The position numbers and the translations under genes are program-made. Shown here piece by piece: positions 37,101-51,987 of a DNA stretch of 64,000 bases (the first letter of the stretch is position 1; each line of letters opens with the position of its first letter). Source of the stretch: Phymorhynchus buccinoides (Eukaryota > Mollusca > Gastropoda > Neogastropoda > Raphitomidae); contig CM065682.1 of NCBI GenBank assembly GCA_017654935.2, positions 39,221,548 to 39,285,547 of the forward strand, in the 5' to 3' direction. The notes below the pieces were generated by a model. That model was given only the letters and a program-made list of their open reading frames with translations. It searched no databases and was not told the origin of the DNA.

Positions 37101-40100
37101 TATATCCATGTCACAAATACTCATTTCAGTTATAATATGTCCGACATGCGATTAATTTCTACTAATTAATAAACTACTTATATATTCATCTTGACAGAAA
37201 AGCTTGCTATAAGACTGTTAAGTGTCATTCTGTTCAAGTATACTTTCTTTTCCCCAGATATGTTTTAACCCTTTCACCGCCAATGTCGCATTTTTGCACC
37301 ACAATGATTTAACACCCATGTCATTAAAACTCTTCAAATCAGGGTCTGTTATTCAATGATATTGTGTTCCTAAATTTGGGCTGTAAGGATTGACCCCATT
37401 CTAAATGTGTCACAGAGAAATCCCACAATATTGCAGACAAATTGTTTTCTGTAGCCAAGTAAGTTTAATTGAAATTTTTGGCTCAAAGATGGCTGGCGGT
37501 GAAAGGGTTAATTAAAACTATTCGTTGACATTATGTTCATCACCAAATACAGAAATGCAAATGATTCTGTTGACTCGCTCAAAACAAACAAACAAAAAAC
37601 AGAAGGGGAAAAAAAGAGAAAACAACAGGACAGGTGCAATATTCCTGCTACATAGGCACAAGCTGCAGCTGAGACAGACAAAAAGGTTTAGTTATTGAAA
37701 ATATTAGCAAAGCATATAGCAAACTATGCACACTTTTCTGTGTGCATGCATAAACATAAATGGATTCAAGGAGTCTGAGGGGGAAAAAAAGGGAAAACAG
37801 ACTGTTCTTATGAACATTATTATACACAGATGATGGCATATATTTCAGAATAACAACTAAACTATTTTTCTCTTATCTTTTATTACACTTGTAACAATCA
37901 TCATCATTAACTCATGGCGACAAAAATGGAGTTTTACGTCCTCTTGGTCTGAATCAGACACATATGGGACATTTGTAAATACAAATATGGTGGGAACAAT
38001 ACTGGAGGCAATGCCCGTAGGCAGTACGAAACCAGTAAAGTCCCGATTTAAAAAAATTAATACAGATAGCTGTAGCGGTGACCACGCCTCGGTTAAACCT
38101 CATCGGCTATGGCACCGCTACAAGTAGTATGAATTAAGTGTGTATCATTAACTCATGCACAATAATAAAATGAAACATATAGCCAGACATACATGAAATC
38201 ATTGGATTTCATTGGATGCATTAAATTTAATGACAGTGTTCCTTTAGATACAGCACAATCACAATGTGGGCTAGTACATAATACAATCACATGTGCATAG
38301 TTCTATGATTTATATGCTCAACATCAATCATGCACAGTGTTCCTTTAGATACAGCACAATCACAATGTGGGCTAGTACATAATGCAATCACATGTGCATA
38401 GTTCTATGATTTATATGCTCAACATCAATCATGCACAGTAAGACTATCGACATTGAACATCAAAATAACAGCACTGAACTCAATACAAAGACAAGCAACT
38501 GTGATATGAATCAGACACTGAGTTTCTATCTAAGAAATGGAACAGAGATACAAAAAGACTTACAAAGACACACAGAAAATCTACAATCACATGCAAACCC
38601 CATTGCTGCTTGTACAGTTAAAATACATCAAATCAAAAGACATCTTCAAAAATAGAATGCACATTGTAATGTTGTACAGACCTCAACTAAACATTCTCTT
38701 GACAGTAATGAACTGAAACTAGTGAAATATGATCTATTCCAGGCTGTATAACAATCTTTTTAAAAACAAATTTCATCACAACTTACAAAAATGCTATACT
38801 TACACGATACTTTCTACACTTATCCTACATGCAAATGGAGAGAAAGCTGTGTTGACACAGCTCTTAACCTTAAGGTATATTGGAACAACTAATACATTTT
38901 TAAAAAAACCTATAAAATCTTTGAGATATTCTATTCTTGTATAAAGTGGATAATGATGAATCATTATAAACAAATGATCAAGTTTTGATCAGATCATCAC
39001 AATGAAATTCTGTGTTAAGACACGTGCGGTTAAATAAACAAAATAAAACAACAACAAAATAACAAAGTAAACAAACACTTAAGTCAATAACATGATGGTT
39101 AATACAGAAATTAAAGTTTAAATCAGTCTCCCAAATCCTCTGAAGTCGGAGTGTGGCTGCGCACGTGGCAGGGTAATCAAAAACGGTCACACACGTAATG
39201 TTCTCATCCCTAGCTGGTGCATTTGTACCATAGTGTTAAAGTGTATGTTCTCATCCCTAGCTGGTGCATTTGTACCATAGTGTTTTGTACCAAGTGTAAG
39301 TGTTCTCATCCCTAGCTGGTGCATTTGTACCATAGTGTTAAAGTGTATGTATGTTCTCATTCCTAGCTGGTGCATTTGTACCATAGTGTTAAAGTGTATG
39401 TTCTCATTCCTAGCTGGTGCATTTGTACCATAGTGTTAAAGTGTATGTTCTCATCCCTAGCTGGTGCATTTGTACCATAGTGTTAAAGTGTATGTTCTCA
39501 TCCCTAGCTGGTGCATTTGTACCATAGTGTTAAAGTGTATGTTCTCATCCCTAGCTGGTGCATTTGTACCATAGTGTTAAAGTGTATGTTCTCATTCCTA
39601 GCTGGTGCATTTGTACCATAGTGTTAAAGTGTATGTTCTCATCCCTAGCTGGTGCATTTGTACCATAGTGTTAAAGTGTATGTTCTCATTCCTAGCTGGT
39701 GCATTTGTACCATAGTGTTAAAGTGTATGTTCTCATCCCTAGCTGGTGCATTTGTACCATAGTGTTAAAGTGTATCAGTTATTGGGGTTCTTCTTCTTCT
39801 TCTTCGATCGCTCAGACAGTTTCCTGTCAATTATGAGTGCAGATGCGTCATGCTGCCGTTATGCACCTAACTAAGAAATAGTTAGGCCCAGCAAGTCCGA
39901 CTTCGGCTGGAGGAAATCTTTTGGAAAGTGTTTCTTGAAAAAAGGCAGGAGAATGGACCGGTAAGGCAGAAAGAAAGTAGACGACAGTAAACAAAGGGAA
40001 AAGGCAGATCATAGAGGAAGTGACAAGCACAGAACTTTCAGAAGTGGGGGAACTATTTATACAAAAGCCCCCCCGGTATCCCCACAGGGGGAGGTTGTTG

Positions 40101-43100
40101 GGATGATCCCTGGAGTCTTTCAGCCAGGGTACGAAAACAACAACAAATTCAATTGGTACTACTGTAAATACCTAAACCATACCCCCTTCAGGGAAAGGCG
40201 AGGAGATCATAAATCAAGAACAGGAAGGAAGAGAGGAAAGGGGGGGGGGGGGGGGGCTGTAGGGAGGGGGGTTAGAGACCATGGGGAGAGAGGTAAGGAC
40301 AGGCATAATAATAGTGGACTGTGGGGTAAAAATCACCCAGGGGTGGGGATGAAGTGTCTACAAAAGACAGTACAAAATATGTAGAAAGGAAAGAACAAGA
40401 AACTGACATGCAATTTTATCTGAACAATGCAATAAAGATACGTACAACAGTAGCTGAAAGAAGATATTTCAATAATAACAAAAACAAACCACAAATACTC
40501 TTATTCTTCTTTTTTTTTGCAAGTTGAGGAGTCATTTTTCCTTTCCAAAAAGTTAAAACAAATGTAGGAGTAAATATGAAGCAAAGGGAATTAATGTTAA
40601 AAATAAATATAGTACAGCATAAAACACAACAGATTGTTGAAAATACTCAGCAGCTCTGACTTGTGCTGATCCAAGAATGAAGACTTTCACACACACACAC
40701 GCACGCACGCACGCACACACACACACACACACACAATCTACATGCTTAAATATGTGTCAAAAGAATGTGAAGGAAAAAGACACACTACCCAAGTGAATAC
40801 ATATATGTGAAAGAAAGGACACTACAAAATACATATATAGACAAATAGATAAAAGAAGACAAAATAATGTAAAAGAAAATATCACTTCCACACAGAAACG
40901 AAGAAGAAAACATATTCCAAATTCTATCTTCACTGTAATGAAAAAAACCCACCCAAACATCTTCAGAATAATTTCAACACAAAATATGGATGAAACATAA
41001 AAACATCCATTCACAGCCTACTTTACATATCTGCTGAAAAGAAAAAAATCAAGAAAACTGAGAAAGCCGCTTTCACTAATCACATACCATAAACATACAA
41101 GACAACAACAAAACAATAACGAAAGAATGTCTAATCCAAAAGCAAGAGAGTAAAATAATGAAAAGGGATTGTAAGCAATAATATATAAAGGCCATGAGGG
41201 AAAGGCCGCAAAAGGAAGCCATTTACCTCGATTACTATAGTAGTTGCCTAGATGCAGCAAAAGACAGCAGAAAAAAAAGGTAGAGAAATTATGCCCCTTA
41301 ACCAGCATCTCTGTGCATTGCAGCAAACAAGTCTATATACACATATGATCAAATATGACCAGAAAAGGCCCATTTATACATATCCTGTCCTGTAATAAGC
41401 AAACATGAACATAATAAGCCTATTTATACATATCGGGTACATAGTGCAGTTAATCCATATATACGTTAAAGTTATTCAGTAAGATCTTCAAACGAAAACA
41501 AAACAGGACATCCAGCAAATATGAACAGAATATGGCCTGAATTTTACATATTTATGATCTATTTCATGAAACACTACCATTAATTGGGTTACACACTCAA
41601 ACCAACATTATCGCATGGCAGGACGAATACAGCTAGCTAAAGGCTGCTTAAAATACCTCTTACATAACCAGCAAGCCAATTAAATCAAACAGAAACATGG
41701 TAAAAAAAAAGAGAAAAGTTATGAATATATGAATCCTACCATATATTCAACTACCATAATTTTCGGACTATAAGGCGATATTTTTTTCTCCAATTTTGAC
41801 CTATGCGCCTAATAAACGAGGAGAGAGGCAATGATTGCCATGCTCAGTACAGCATACTGTGAGTTACGACATCGAAAGTGGTCATGAGTCGCCGATACGA
41901 CATATACTCACGTTAAAATGCTTCAAAATCCCTAATATCATCCAAGATACCGTCAAATAGATGCGATAACCCTTCATTGGATGTAAAAAGCATCGTTGTA
42001 GAGATTAAAATGCCACAATTCTACCAGTTTTTGCAAAGAAAAGTCCAAACACAACAGCAGGAAGTAGCACAATCGGAAGTTTGATGATTTGAAAGGGGAG
42101 CCAACTCTCGTTTATGACAGCAACAGTAATGGCCATCGGCAAGCCTTTACTGAACGCGCACAGGCTTCAAAATTTGACTTTCTTTTGTGAGTTTGACTTT
42201 CTTTTGCAAGTTTGACTTGCCTTATAAACGAGGGCGCCTTTTTCTTTATTTTTTTAAAGATTTTTCTTGAACATTGCCCTGTTCGCCTTATACACACAAG
42301 CGCCTGATGATCCGAAAAATATGGTACATGATCACTAGCGATTTACCATAGTTGGGTTCTTGGTTCACACTTCCTGACACTGTTTTAATAACAAGAAATA
42401 TCAATGTTAACCCCATGATTGCCAGAGAAAATGAAAGACAAATTAATTGTACAAATCATGACATGAAAAGGACAACTGATAGAGCCAATCTGGCAAAATG
42501 GTCTGGGGATATAACTCTTATCTGTGTTACAGCATAAACCAGCATATCAGAGTTATTCCTCTTCATCTGATGATGTCATCAGTGATATCATCAAGTCAGT
42601 ACGTGATACACTATATGGCAGTCAAGGGGTTAACCCTGCACCTACATAAATCACACATCATATAAAAAGACAGGAAATATGCAGGTATGAAAATAGCGGG
42701 CAGAGACAGCTGATCAGATTGATCAAAAGATTGCACGATTGCCTCATACATAAACAGACATACACACAGAAAGATGGATGGATACAGTTATAGATGTAAA
42801 ATAAACTGGTACAGGTTGCAAGACCATAGACTGGAATAATCATAATGGTTTAAAATAATCATAGGAGAATTATTTTTGTTTTTGTTTTAATAAACAGAAA
42901 AAAAAGGCTAAGCTCCACAACCAAACAAATGTGTTTAATCCATAATGCTTTTAGCCCACACACCCCTTGGCAAAGAGCTTAGTTATCAGGACTGATAATA
43001 TATCATATGCCACTTATCAAAAAATTCATGGAAACATCGCAAATCAATTTTTTTTAAAGAAGAAAAAATCACCCAAGAAGAAACATCAAATTTTACTTCA

Positions 43101-43908
43101 TTTACCATTTGTAATGGTAATCATTCATTTTTAAATACATGTAAAAGTGTAAAAAAATTTAAATACATGTAAAAGTGCACATATGTACTTGCATAAACCT
43201 TGAACTTTAAGTCTTTACCAATATACATTAATACTCTGCACAATGTCCAGTCATAGTGCATATAGTCAGGTTTACGATCCAGAAAGTTAGTCCTTCTGCT
43301 TTTCAATTCATTAACTGACCAAGCATTTATCTTTATAAATCTTAATCACTAATTAAATTAAAGAACAGCAAATTAATTTTTTTTTTTTTAAGTTGATCAA
43401 TTAAGAATTCCAAGCATGTAAATACATACCCTATGCATGCTACAGGCTATTTTTCAGCATGAAAATAAAGCACCATTGTACCTAGGTAATTGTAAACAGA
43501 AATACACGCACCACCTAATTTCAACCGCCATAATTTCAGCATCTTCTCTCTGTCCCAAAAAGCACACAAAGAAACAGACAACAAAACACAAGACAACATT
43601 CACGCCTTAAACCAGGCGTTAAGGGCTATCTTATCACAGATTATTTTAATGAAACTGAAATTGTGTACATTTTATATAACAACAAATTTCGTGTAACCAT
43701 GACCAACAATAGCGAGCACAACATTCATCTATCTGTTGACTCCAACAAGACATGACATGACATGACATGACATGACATCCAGGTGTGATGCATTCAAAAC
43801 AATGAAACGGACATTTACCGACACAGAAAGAGGCAGAAGTCATCAGAGCGCAAAGAAACTTGAGGGCGAGCTGGACAACAAAGGGCTCCCAGAGAGGGTG
43901 GGGTGGGG

Positions 43909-43963
<55 letters not shown>

Positions 43964-46900
43964 GTGTGTGTGCATGTGTGTGTGTTAGGAAGCAGCCATT
44001 TTAGACTTTGTTTTGACACCAAGGTATGCTTTCACTTATCTAAAATGGGGCCTTATCCAATAAACTATAGAAATTTAATATTATTTGATCTCATCCATCT
44101 CAAGGACTAAATCTAAGAAAGAAAAAAAAAGCCGTTTAGAATATGCTTTGATAACAAGGTACGTTTGACTAATTTAAAATCCCCCGAAGTCGGAGTGTGG
44201 CTGCTCACGTGGCGTGGTAAGAACACACGTAATGCTCTCAGCTGTAGCTGATGCACTTGTACCATAGTGTTCAAGTGCTTCAACTGTTGGGATGATCCCT
44301 TGAGTCTTTTAGCCAGGGTTGGCCAACAAGTAATTTAAAATGGGGCCTCATCCAATAAACTATTGAAAGATAACGTTCTTAGATGTCATCCATCACAACG
44401 ATTGCAGTTTTACAATATGCATGGATTTTATTTTTTAAAGAAACTACTGGTCTTCTAAACTTCATCTTCAGTTGAAATCCATGCTGTCACGGATATTTTC
44501 AAATGTGAATTATTTGTCAACAGATGCTATCATACAGTGCAAAATATTTGTGAAACACACATTCACATGCATATCAACACGTACTTGTGCAAACACTTGC
44601 CATACCACTCCATTTATTATTTCAAATAAATGTTTAAAAATTTCTTATTTTGCAGCCATTGCAGTATTTGCAATGCTACAATAATAACATGCATCTATTC
44701 TTCGTGTAAAATAAGTGACAGTGTTTCTTTGCAAAGGCTTGTGGCAAATGGGGTAAAATTCTGGTGAATGGATTAGGAAAGTGTGTTAGGAGCTCTCTGG
44801 CACAGCGGAGAGACAAAAACGATAGACAGTGTCAAACAATAGAGGGAACATTTATTTGGTGCATGAAAAATAGTAGTAAGTTTTCTTAAGTGCATGAAGC
44901 ACAGAATTCTCTTTCTCTCAAAACAATAACCGCAAGAGCCTAAAACAGGTCATTAAATGTTAACAGAAGCCTTTTATTTCCATTTAGTATTATAAGTTTC
45001 CTGGCGCACCTTGCCTCTCCATTTTATTAGGGACAATAACATCCTAGAACACGCCGTGTTCACTTCTCAAGTCTAAAACCGCAAGAATCTCAAACAGGGT
45101 GATATGTTTATTAGAAGCCCTTTACTTCTATGTCTCCACTTCCTTGCGCATCTTTACTCTCAGTTTTACAATAGCCCGCAAATTCTACACACTCTCTTCA
45201 CTTCTCCAGTCTAAAAAGCATGAGTCTGGCATGGAAAGGAATAAAGCTTTTCACTTCCATTTACCCGCTTCTTTGCACACCATTACTCTGGGTTTTACTA
45301 TAGCCAGCAACTCTACACACACTGTTCACTTCCAAACACTAGGCTCCTCAATTCCTAACTGGCATGGAAAGGAATAAAGCTTTTCACTTCCATTTACCCG
45401 CTTCTTTGCACACCATTACTCTGGGTTTTACTATAGCCAGCAACTCTACACACACTGTTCACTTCCAAACACTAGGCTCCTCAATTCCTAACTGGCATGG
45501 AAAGGAATAAAGCTTTTCACTTCCATTTACCCGCTTCTTTGCACACCATTACTCTGGATTTCACTATAGCCAGCAACTCTACACACACTGTTCACTTCCA
45601 AACACTAGGCTCCTCAATTCCTAACTGGCATGGAAAGGAATAAAGCTTTTCACTTCCATTTACCCGCTTCTTTGCACACCATTACTCTGGATTTCACTAT
45701 AGCCAGCAACTCTACACACACTGTTCACTTCCAAACACTAGGCTCCTCAATTCCTAACTAGCATGGAAGGGGATAAAGTGATGACCACCCACACACACAC
45801 ACAAGACAAAAGACAGCAAGGGGACAAGGAAGGAAGGAGGGATTAGGAAAGGAGGGAGGGAAGGGGGCTTGGCTGGCACCCACCTGCCAGACTGTAGAGC
45901 AGACGCAGGGTGGGTCGGTCAGCCCCCCCGTAGGAGGTGGATCGGTCGGCCCCCCCGTACTGGTTGATCATGCCTTTCTGGGCCGCTTTGGGCACAGGGA
46001 TGGTCAGGGTGATGGGTTTGTGGAACTTGCGGCGCCGCGGCTCCACCGTCACAATGGGGCTCACCGCCACCCGGTTACCCAGGAGCTTAGCGACAAGCTC
46101 CGGAGCCACAGGCTGGGCCTAGCGGACAAGGAAAGAGAGAAAAGGAACACAACATTTCCGTCAGCCTGTGTAAGGCTCCGTGCAAAACATCCCACAACAG
46201 CAGCAGGCAAAATGCAAGGCAGAGAGATTCAGGAGAGGGCAAGGCGAAGAGAGGCTGATCGCAGACGAAGACGGATGAAAGAGAATGAAGGCGGTACTGA
46301 CACACAATGATGTCGATAGTCTGGGGCACAACAGGCACAACGTACTCCTCGGTGTGGTCACATCTCATTCCTCAAGCATGCTACACCACAAGATGACAGG
46401 AGAAAAAAAAAAATTCCACGCACGTTTACGACAAAAACTTGGAAAAAAAATGACTTAAAAAAAAGTAACACCACAGCACAATCTATCAGCTACGACATGA
46501 AACGCGGTCAAGAGAAGGTGGCTGGTCTTCTGAACGACAGTCAAAAGTCCAAGTCATCAAATTCTACTGGCCTTGCAATCCTAGCCCTCCTTGCAGGCTA
46601 TAAATAAAGAAACAAAAATAGAAGCAACATTACTGCAATGCCTAATATTTCCTTCGTCCCGCCCCCCACTCTCCTCCCTTTTACACTTACCATCCATGTT
46701 CATCTTCATGTATAATGTACACTCATGTTAAGTCAATAGTCAATTGTATACAATGTTGATGAATCGTTGTTCTTTCTATCAGTCAATGGAGAATCACAAT
46801 GCAAAATATAAAGCAGAATGCATGATAACCCAACCTCCACCCACCCACCCCACCCCAAAAGAAAAAATGCTAAAGCATGATTCCTAAAAATGAAATCAAA

Positions 46901-49900
46901 CAAGATCTATACATGCAAATAAATAATTCAAATTTAGTTTTAAAAAACCAAACAAATGAACAAACACATAAAGTTAACAAAAGAACGAAAGATAATGTCA
47001 AAAGAAATGGGATGGGAAGGACTGGGTGTTCTCTGGGAAGCCACAACAAAAGGGTAGAAGAACATCAAAAGCCAGAAGGTACTATGAGCCTTCTCTTTTC
47101 CGTTAATGACAGCACATTCTGGCTTTCACCTGATGCTCCGATGTTTTAGCTCTCACCTCACCGCTTAGCATCAAATAAAACATAACTGTTTGGCGTCCTA
47201 TATTCTACAAAGGTGAAAAACCTGGACAAAATGAAAAGTAGGAAGGCCTGGGTTCTGGCGGGCCACCCTGGTGGGGTCAAGGGGCGGAATAGTTTGTGGG
47301 GGTCAGGGGGTAAAGACCCCAAAGCTGAAGGTTTTCTTTTTGTACACATTTTACTAAAAAATCAAAGCATTTAGAGACAGCTCTCATGTTTTTAACCCCA
47401 AAAAATTCTCATTCAAGTGTAATTATTCTTCAATAAAGTATTGCAAATTCAAGATTTTCAAAAATATTGCAAAGCCAAAATCAGGACTTCTGCTTTTCCT
47501 GCCATGACTCTACCATGTCCAAACTATTGCAAGCTATAGCCGGTAGGTTCGCTCTGTTCGGCCATTTTTTAAGCTAACTCGGTAATAAGATGCCCAGTAT
47601 GTGCTCGATTCGACCAATCAAATCAACTTCTGTTGAACATAGTCTACTTCCCTTCTCCTTTACTTCACTTTTTATGGCCGATCCAAACGCGTGTGAAGAG
47701 ACACAAGGTTGTATATAAAACTCCCCATATTTAAAGACAGGCAAATTTGAACCAGCATTCAAGGAACTAGCAAAACTAATATTTTAATAATAAATCTTAG
47801 ATTGAATAAAATCTCAAGTTGACTGAACTTTGGCTACAACTATTTTTCAGTAACCGTTAATATTTGGAAATATCAAAATAAAAGAATATGAACGGTTGAA
47901 CGATCCTAAAATTAGAAGTTTAGCAAGCGTAACCATCAAAGCTAACAAGCCAAAAAACCTTACAGTTATACCGTCTAGAAAAGGCTTCTTTGCAAGTTCG
48001 TACCCCCCCCCCTTCCCTGAAAGGCAAATGTCCTTTTAAAAGTCTATAAAGCATTCAACAGGGACCCAAGACCAGATGTAGGTACTTGAAAATTAAATAA
48101 ATCTGACCTAATTAAAAAGAGTTTTTGTGTGCGTGTGTTTTGGGGTGTTTTTATTTGGGGGGGGGGGGGGGGGGGCAGAACTTTATGGATAACACAAAAG
48201 GCTAAATATCCATTCTATTCATCATCCAAATACTGGTCTGTCTGCTTGTGATTCTTATCACTGAGGATCCGATATTACATTCTATCTGAACTATCTTGGA
48301 AAGTTTGGTGATTGAGATACAAAATAGCAAGGTAGCTAAAGGTTAAGTAACAAGAAACTACTCTTTCAGCAAGTGAAAGCAATATTGCTATAACTGAATA
48401 TTTGATTAAAACACAAGGGGAAAACAGACAACTACCACATAAACCAGGACAATTTACAAGACTTGGATGTGGGGGGTAAATGTACTAAAGAATATTGCCA
48501 TCTGACTAAGGATTAGGTATTAGGTATTAGGTACTTTATAGTCACAGAGGAGTCTCTGTAAAATTCGGGTTGCTCCCACCTGGAGAGTGCGTGGCAGCCA
48601 CAGGCGCGCTACCCACTTTTTTTCTCTTTTTTTTGCATGCGATTTTTTGTGTGACTGATGAGGAAGGAAGGGTGGAGGGGCAAATTTTGACGAAATGACA
48701 ACTTTTTTCGTTGTCACTGGGATTAATGTGTGCTAAGTGCATGGGCACACAGGACCTCGGTTTATCGTCTCATCCGAGAGTCTCCACGTTCAGACCGTAA
48801 GGCCTAGTGTAAAATGAGAGGAAAAATCCCCTGTACCCAAGTTAGCACGGCGGTAAACTCTTTAAACAAAAAAGGAACAAAAAGATTAAAAAAACACTAT
48901 AGTGTAAGTGAACATAAAGGGACGAAATACACGGGGCAGGTAGACAAATCTCAACAACATAAAGGTAAAACAAAAAATATATATAAATGTATTTAAGGAG
49001 TCAAGGGAAACACCACTATATACAGTGGAAAAAACGTAAGTAATGCAAGGAATACTAAATTTCAAAAAGAATACTAGGGTATAGACAACGTAAAAATGCA
49101 GGATAAACTAGAAGATCAGGACAGCATAACATTGGATACATTAGACACCACTCAGACACTGCTACAACAAAGAGTCAATGGTGAAGTTCGCTTCTCAATA
49201 AAATAATCTAAAACGGTTTTGTAATCATGGCAATAAATTCTTGTTTAATTCAGTTTTCAATTAGGAGTTGATATCTTTTTGTTTATGGAATATATTTTCC
49301 TATTATTATAATATCCAATGTATCATTGTGTTATCCATTTAAAAAAAAAAGTTCCGGTAAGCAAGCAAAAGCTTCGGAATGCACTCGCTTGGACGCCATT
49401 TTGAAACAGAAAAGGAAATGGCGCGAAATGACTTTTCACCGCATCGTTTCAAAAACGTCGCTTACCGACGCAACTGTATTTTTTTATTTTTATATTTAGG
49501 ATTTTGTTTTCCCATATTTTGTTGTTATAGCCGTAATTTCCGTAATTTCACTTTTCCCCCATAAAAGTTACGGCAAAATCGGGATGGTAAACAGGTCTGC
49601 TACATACAGTGGAAAAAATGTAAGTAATGCAAAGAATGCTAAATTTAAATAAATAAAATACTAGGGTATAGACAACGTAAAAATGCAGGATAAACTAGAA
49701 GATCAGGACAGCGTAACAAAGATATTCTAAAAGGGTAAGATGGATTACTTAAAGAGCTCGGCGAACCGGGCTGATAGAGTTATCGTTAGTGGGGCCAGTA
49801 CACTTTTCACAGTGGAGGCTATCCAAAAACTCAGACTGGAACTTGAACGGAGAATTCAACTGGCCTATCGACGTGCAAAATGTGTACTGTTTCAAAGGGA

Positions 49901-51727
49901 CATAACCAGTGTTTCTCTCCTCACTACTCATATAGGGAAAAGAAACCGGATGCTTATCTTCCCCTATACAGTCTTTGAGTGTAACACTGGATAAATTAGA
50001 CACCACTCAGACACTGCTACAACAAAGAGTCGATGCCGAAGTTCGGGTCTCAATAAAATAAAATAAAACGGTTTTCTAATCATGGCAATACATTCTTGTT
50101 TAATTCAGTTTTCAATTAGGAGTTGATATCTTTTTCTTTATGGGATATATTTTCCTATTATTATAATATCCAATGTATCATTGTGTTATCCATTTTTTTT
50201 AAAAAGTTCCCGTAAGCAAGCAAATAACAACCGAACACCTGTAGTTTCTTTTTTAGGACACAAACATTATCATATAATTTTCTTTTTGCTCAGTTTTTTC
50301 TACACAAATATTGTTTTAATTCAAAAGCAGATAATTCTCTTAGAAAAAAAAAAAAAATTCTGAACCCAAAGAAAAAATTCATAACATCCACTTTCAAGAT
50401 GCAAGTTGATAAAAGGTAAAACTATCATATTTTCTGACAATGTGGCGCACCTGATTATAAGGTGCACATCCCAAATTGTACACAAAATTCTGATTTTGTT
50501 GTTATAATTTCTTACTATTTTATTAATCACTTTATAAGGCGCTGGGCTCTCAGTCTGAGAAAAAAAAGTATTGCCTTATACAGTGGAACCTCCCTTATAA
50601 GACCTCCCATTATAAGACTCCCTCCCACATAAGACCTACTTCTCTGAGACATTGCCCTTCTTTGTAAGCATTAAAATTACCTCCCTTATAAGACCTCTCC
50701 CTTATAAGACCTCATTTTGGATGATGTTTGAAGGTCTTATAAGGGAGGTCCCACTGTAGTCAGTAAAATAGGGTACGCTTACTTGCTGATCTACAAAACA
50801 TGACCTTGTTTCATTTTGTTGAGTTCTAATTAAAAAACAACAATATGGTTTTGTTTTCTAAGCACAGTACATGGATTCCTCTCATTCTGGCTCCTTTCAG
50901 TTTTTCACAGAGAGCTATTTGTTTCAAGTTATTTCTTTTAACAGAGGCAAATATTCTTATCATTGATTGTGGGTAGGGATAGGAAAAGACCTTACAAGTG
51001 GCATACCACCATAAAACAATGTAAGCCTAATGGATAAAACACTTTAAATTGGTTTATGCTGGTGATGAGGGTTAACAAAAGGCATGAACTGAAAGGAGCT
51101 GAGAAAAGCTACCGTGGGTAATACTAAGAACAAATACCACAAAGGACAATCTCTCTATCACTCTATCAATACACATAACCTGTTAATAAAAGCTCAAGGC
51201 ATGTTCATTATGCATGCAGAAAAATGTGAAGATGACAGATGAATAAAACTGTACAAACTCTTCCTAAAAGCTAAGCATAAACGCCAGGTAAATTACATAT
51301 AAATATTTATATGCTAACAAAAAGAAGAAGAAGAAAATTAACTAAGACTATGAAAATAAACAATGCAGGGAAAATAAAAACCTATCTGAAATAAAGATGT
51401 CTACTCCTTCAAATATCGCAACAACAATGTGAATCTTATATAGAAGTACTGAATGATATAATTCCCCTCTTTTGCCCATCCCTGCTTTTGTTTATAGAAG
51501 TCTGTGGTTATGTGAACCCAAAATATGAAGACTGAAGATTGAAAAAGAAATTAGATGGTACGGCTTGCACAGCAGCAAGTTAACAAAACACAATCACAAA
51601 TCACCCACATGCACAAACACACTCTCTCATACAAACATACACACATGCCAGCTCACTGAAACACACACACGCACGCACGCACGCACACGCACGCACGCAC
51701 ACACACACGCACACACACACACGCACG

Positions 51728-51766
<39 letters not shown>

Positions 51767-51900
51767 AAAGAAGTGAAGAGAACAGAAAGAACAAAATTAC
51801 AAGAATAAAAAATCACGAGACAATGAACCCGACTGAAGAATTAAGAGACCTTTTATTGCCTAAAGAGAGTCCATCTATTGTGGTTCTTTTTTTCCAGTCA

Positions 51901-51933
<33 letters not shown>

Positions 51934-51950
51934 CGTGCGTGTGTGTGTGC

Positions 51951-51987
<37 letters not shown>

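Larger units (their letters stand above)
36490..45883. other. 9.4-kb intron between exons 4 and 5
   Basis: No exon was seen. It contains a TTAA MITE (37265-37511), a 103-bp tandem duplication (38232-38437), the 12-copy 47-bp array (39199-39774) in an interspersed repeat, a TA-flanked element (41752-42326), a (TG)n tract (43914-43986), another copy of the interspersed repeat (44180-44330) and the 133-bp array (45228-45759). The stretch 42330-43640 is featureless AT-rich sequence. Confidence 0.6.

Noticed and set aside
49740..49994. 84-codon frame [14 protein letters not shown] as a gene
   Set aside because: It lies in the extra segment of a duplicated repeat, with no family match and no splice or start context; kept only as a note.
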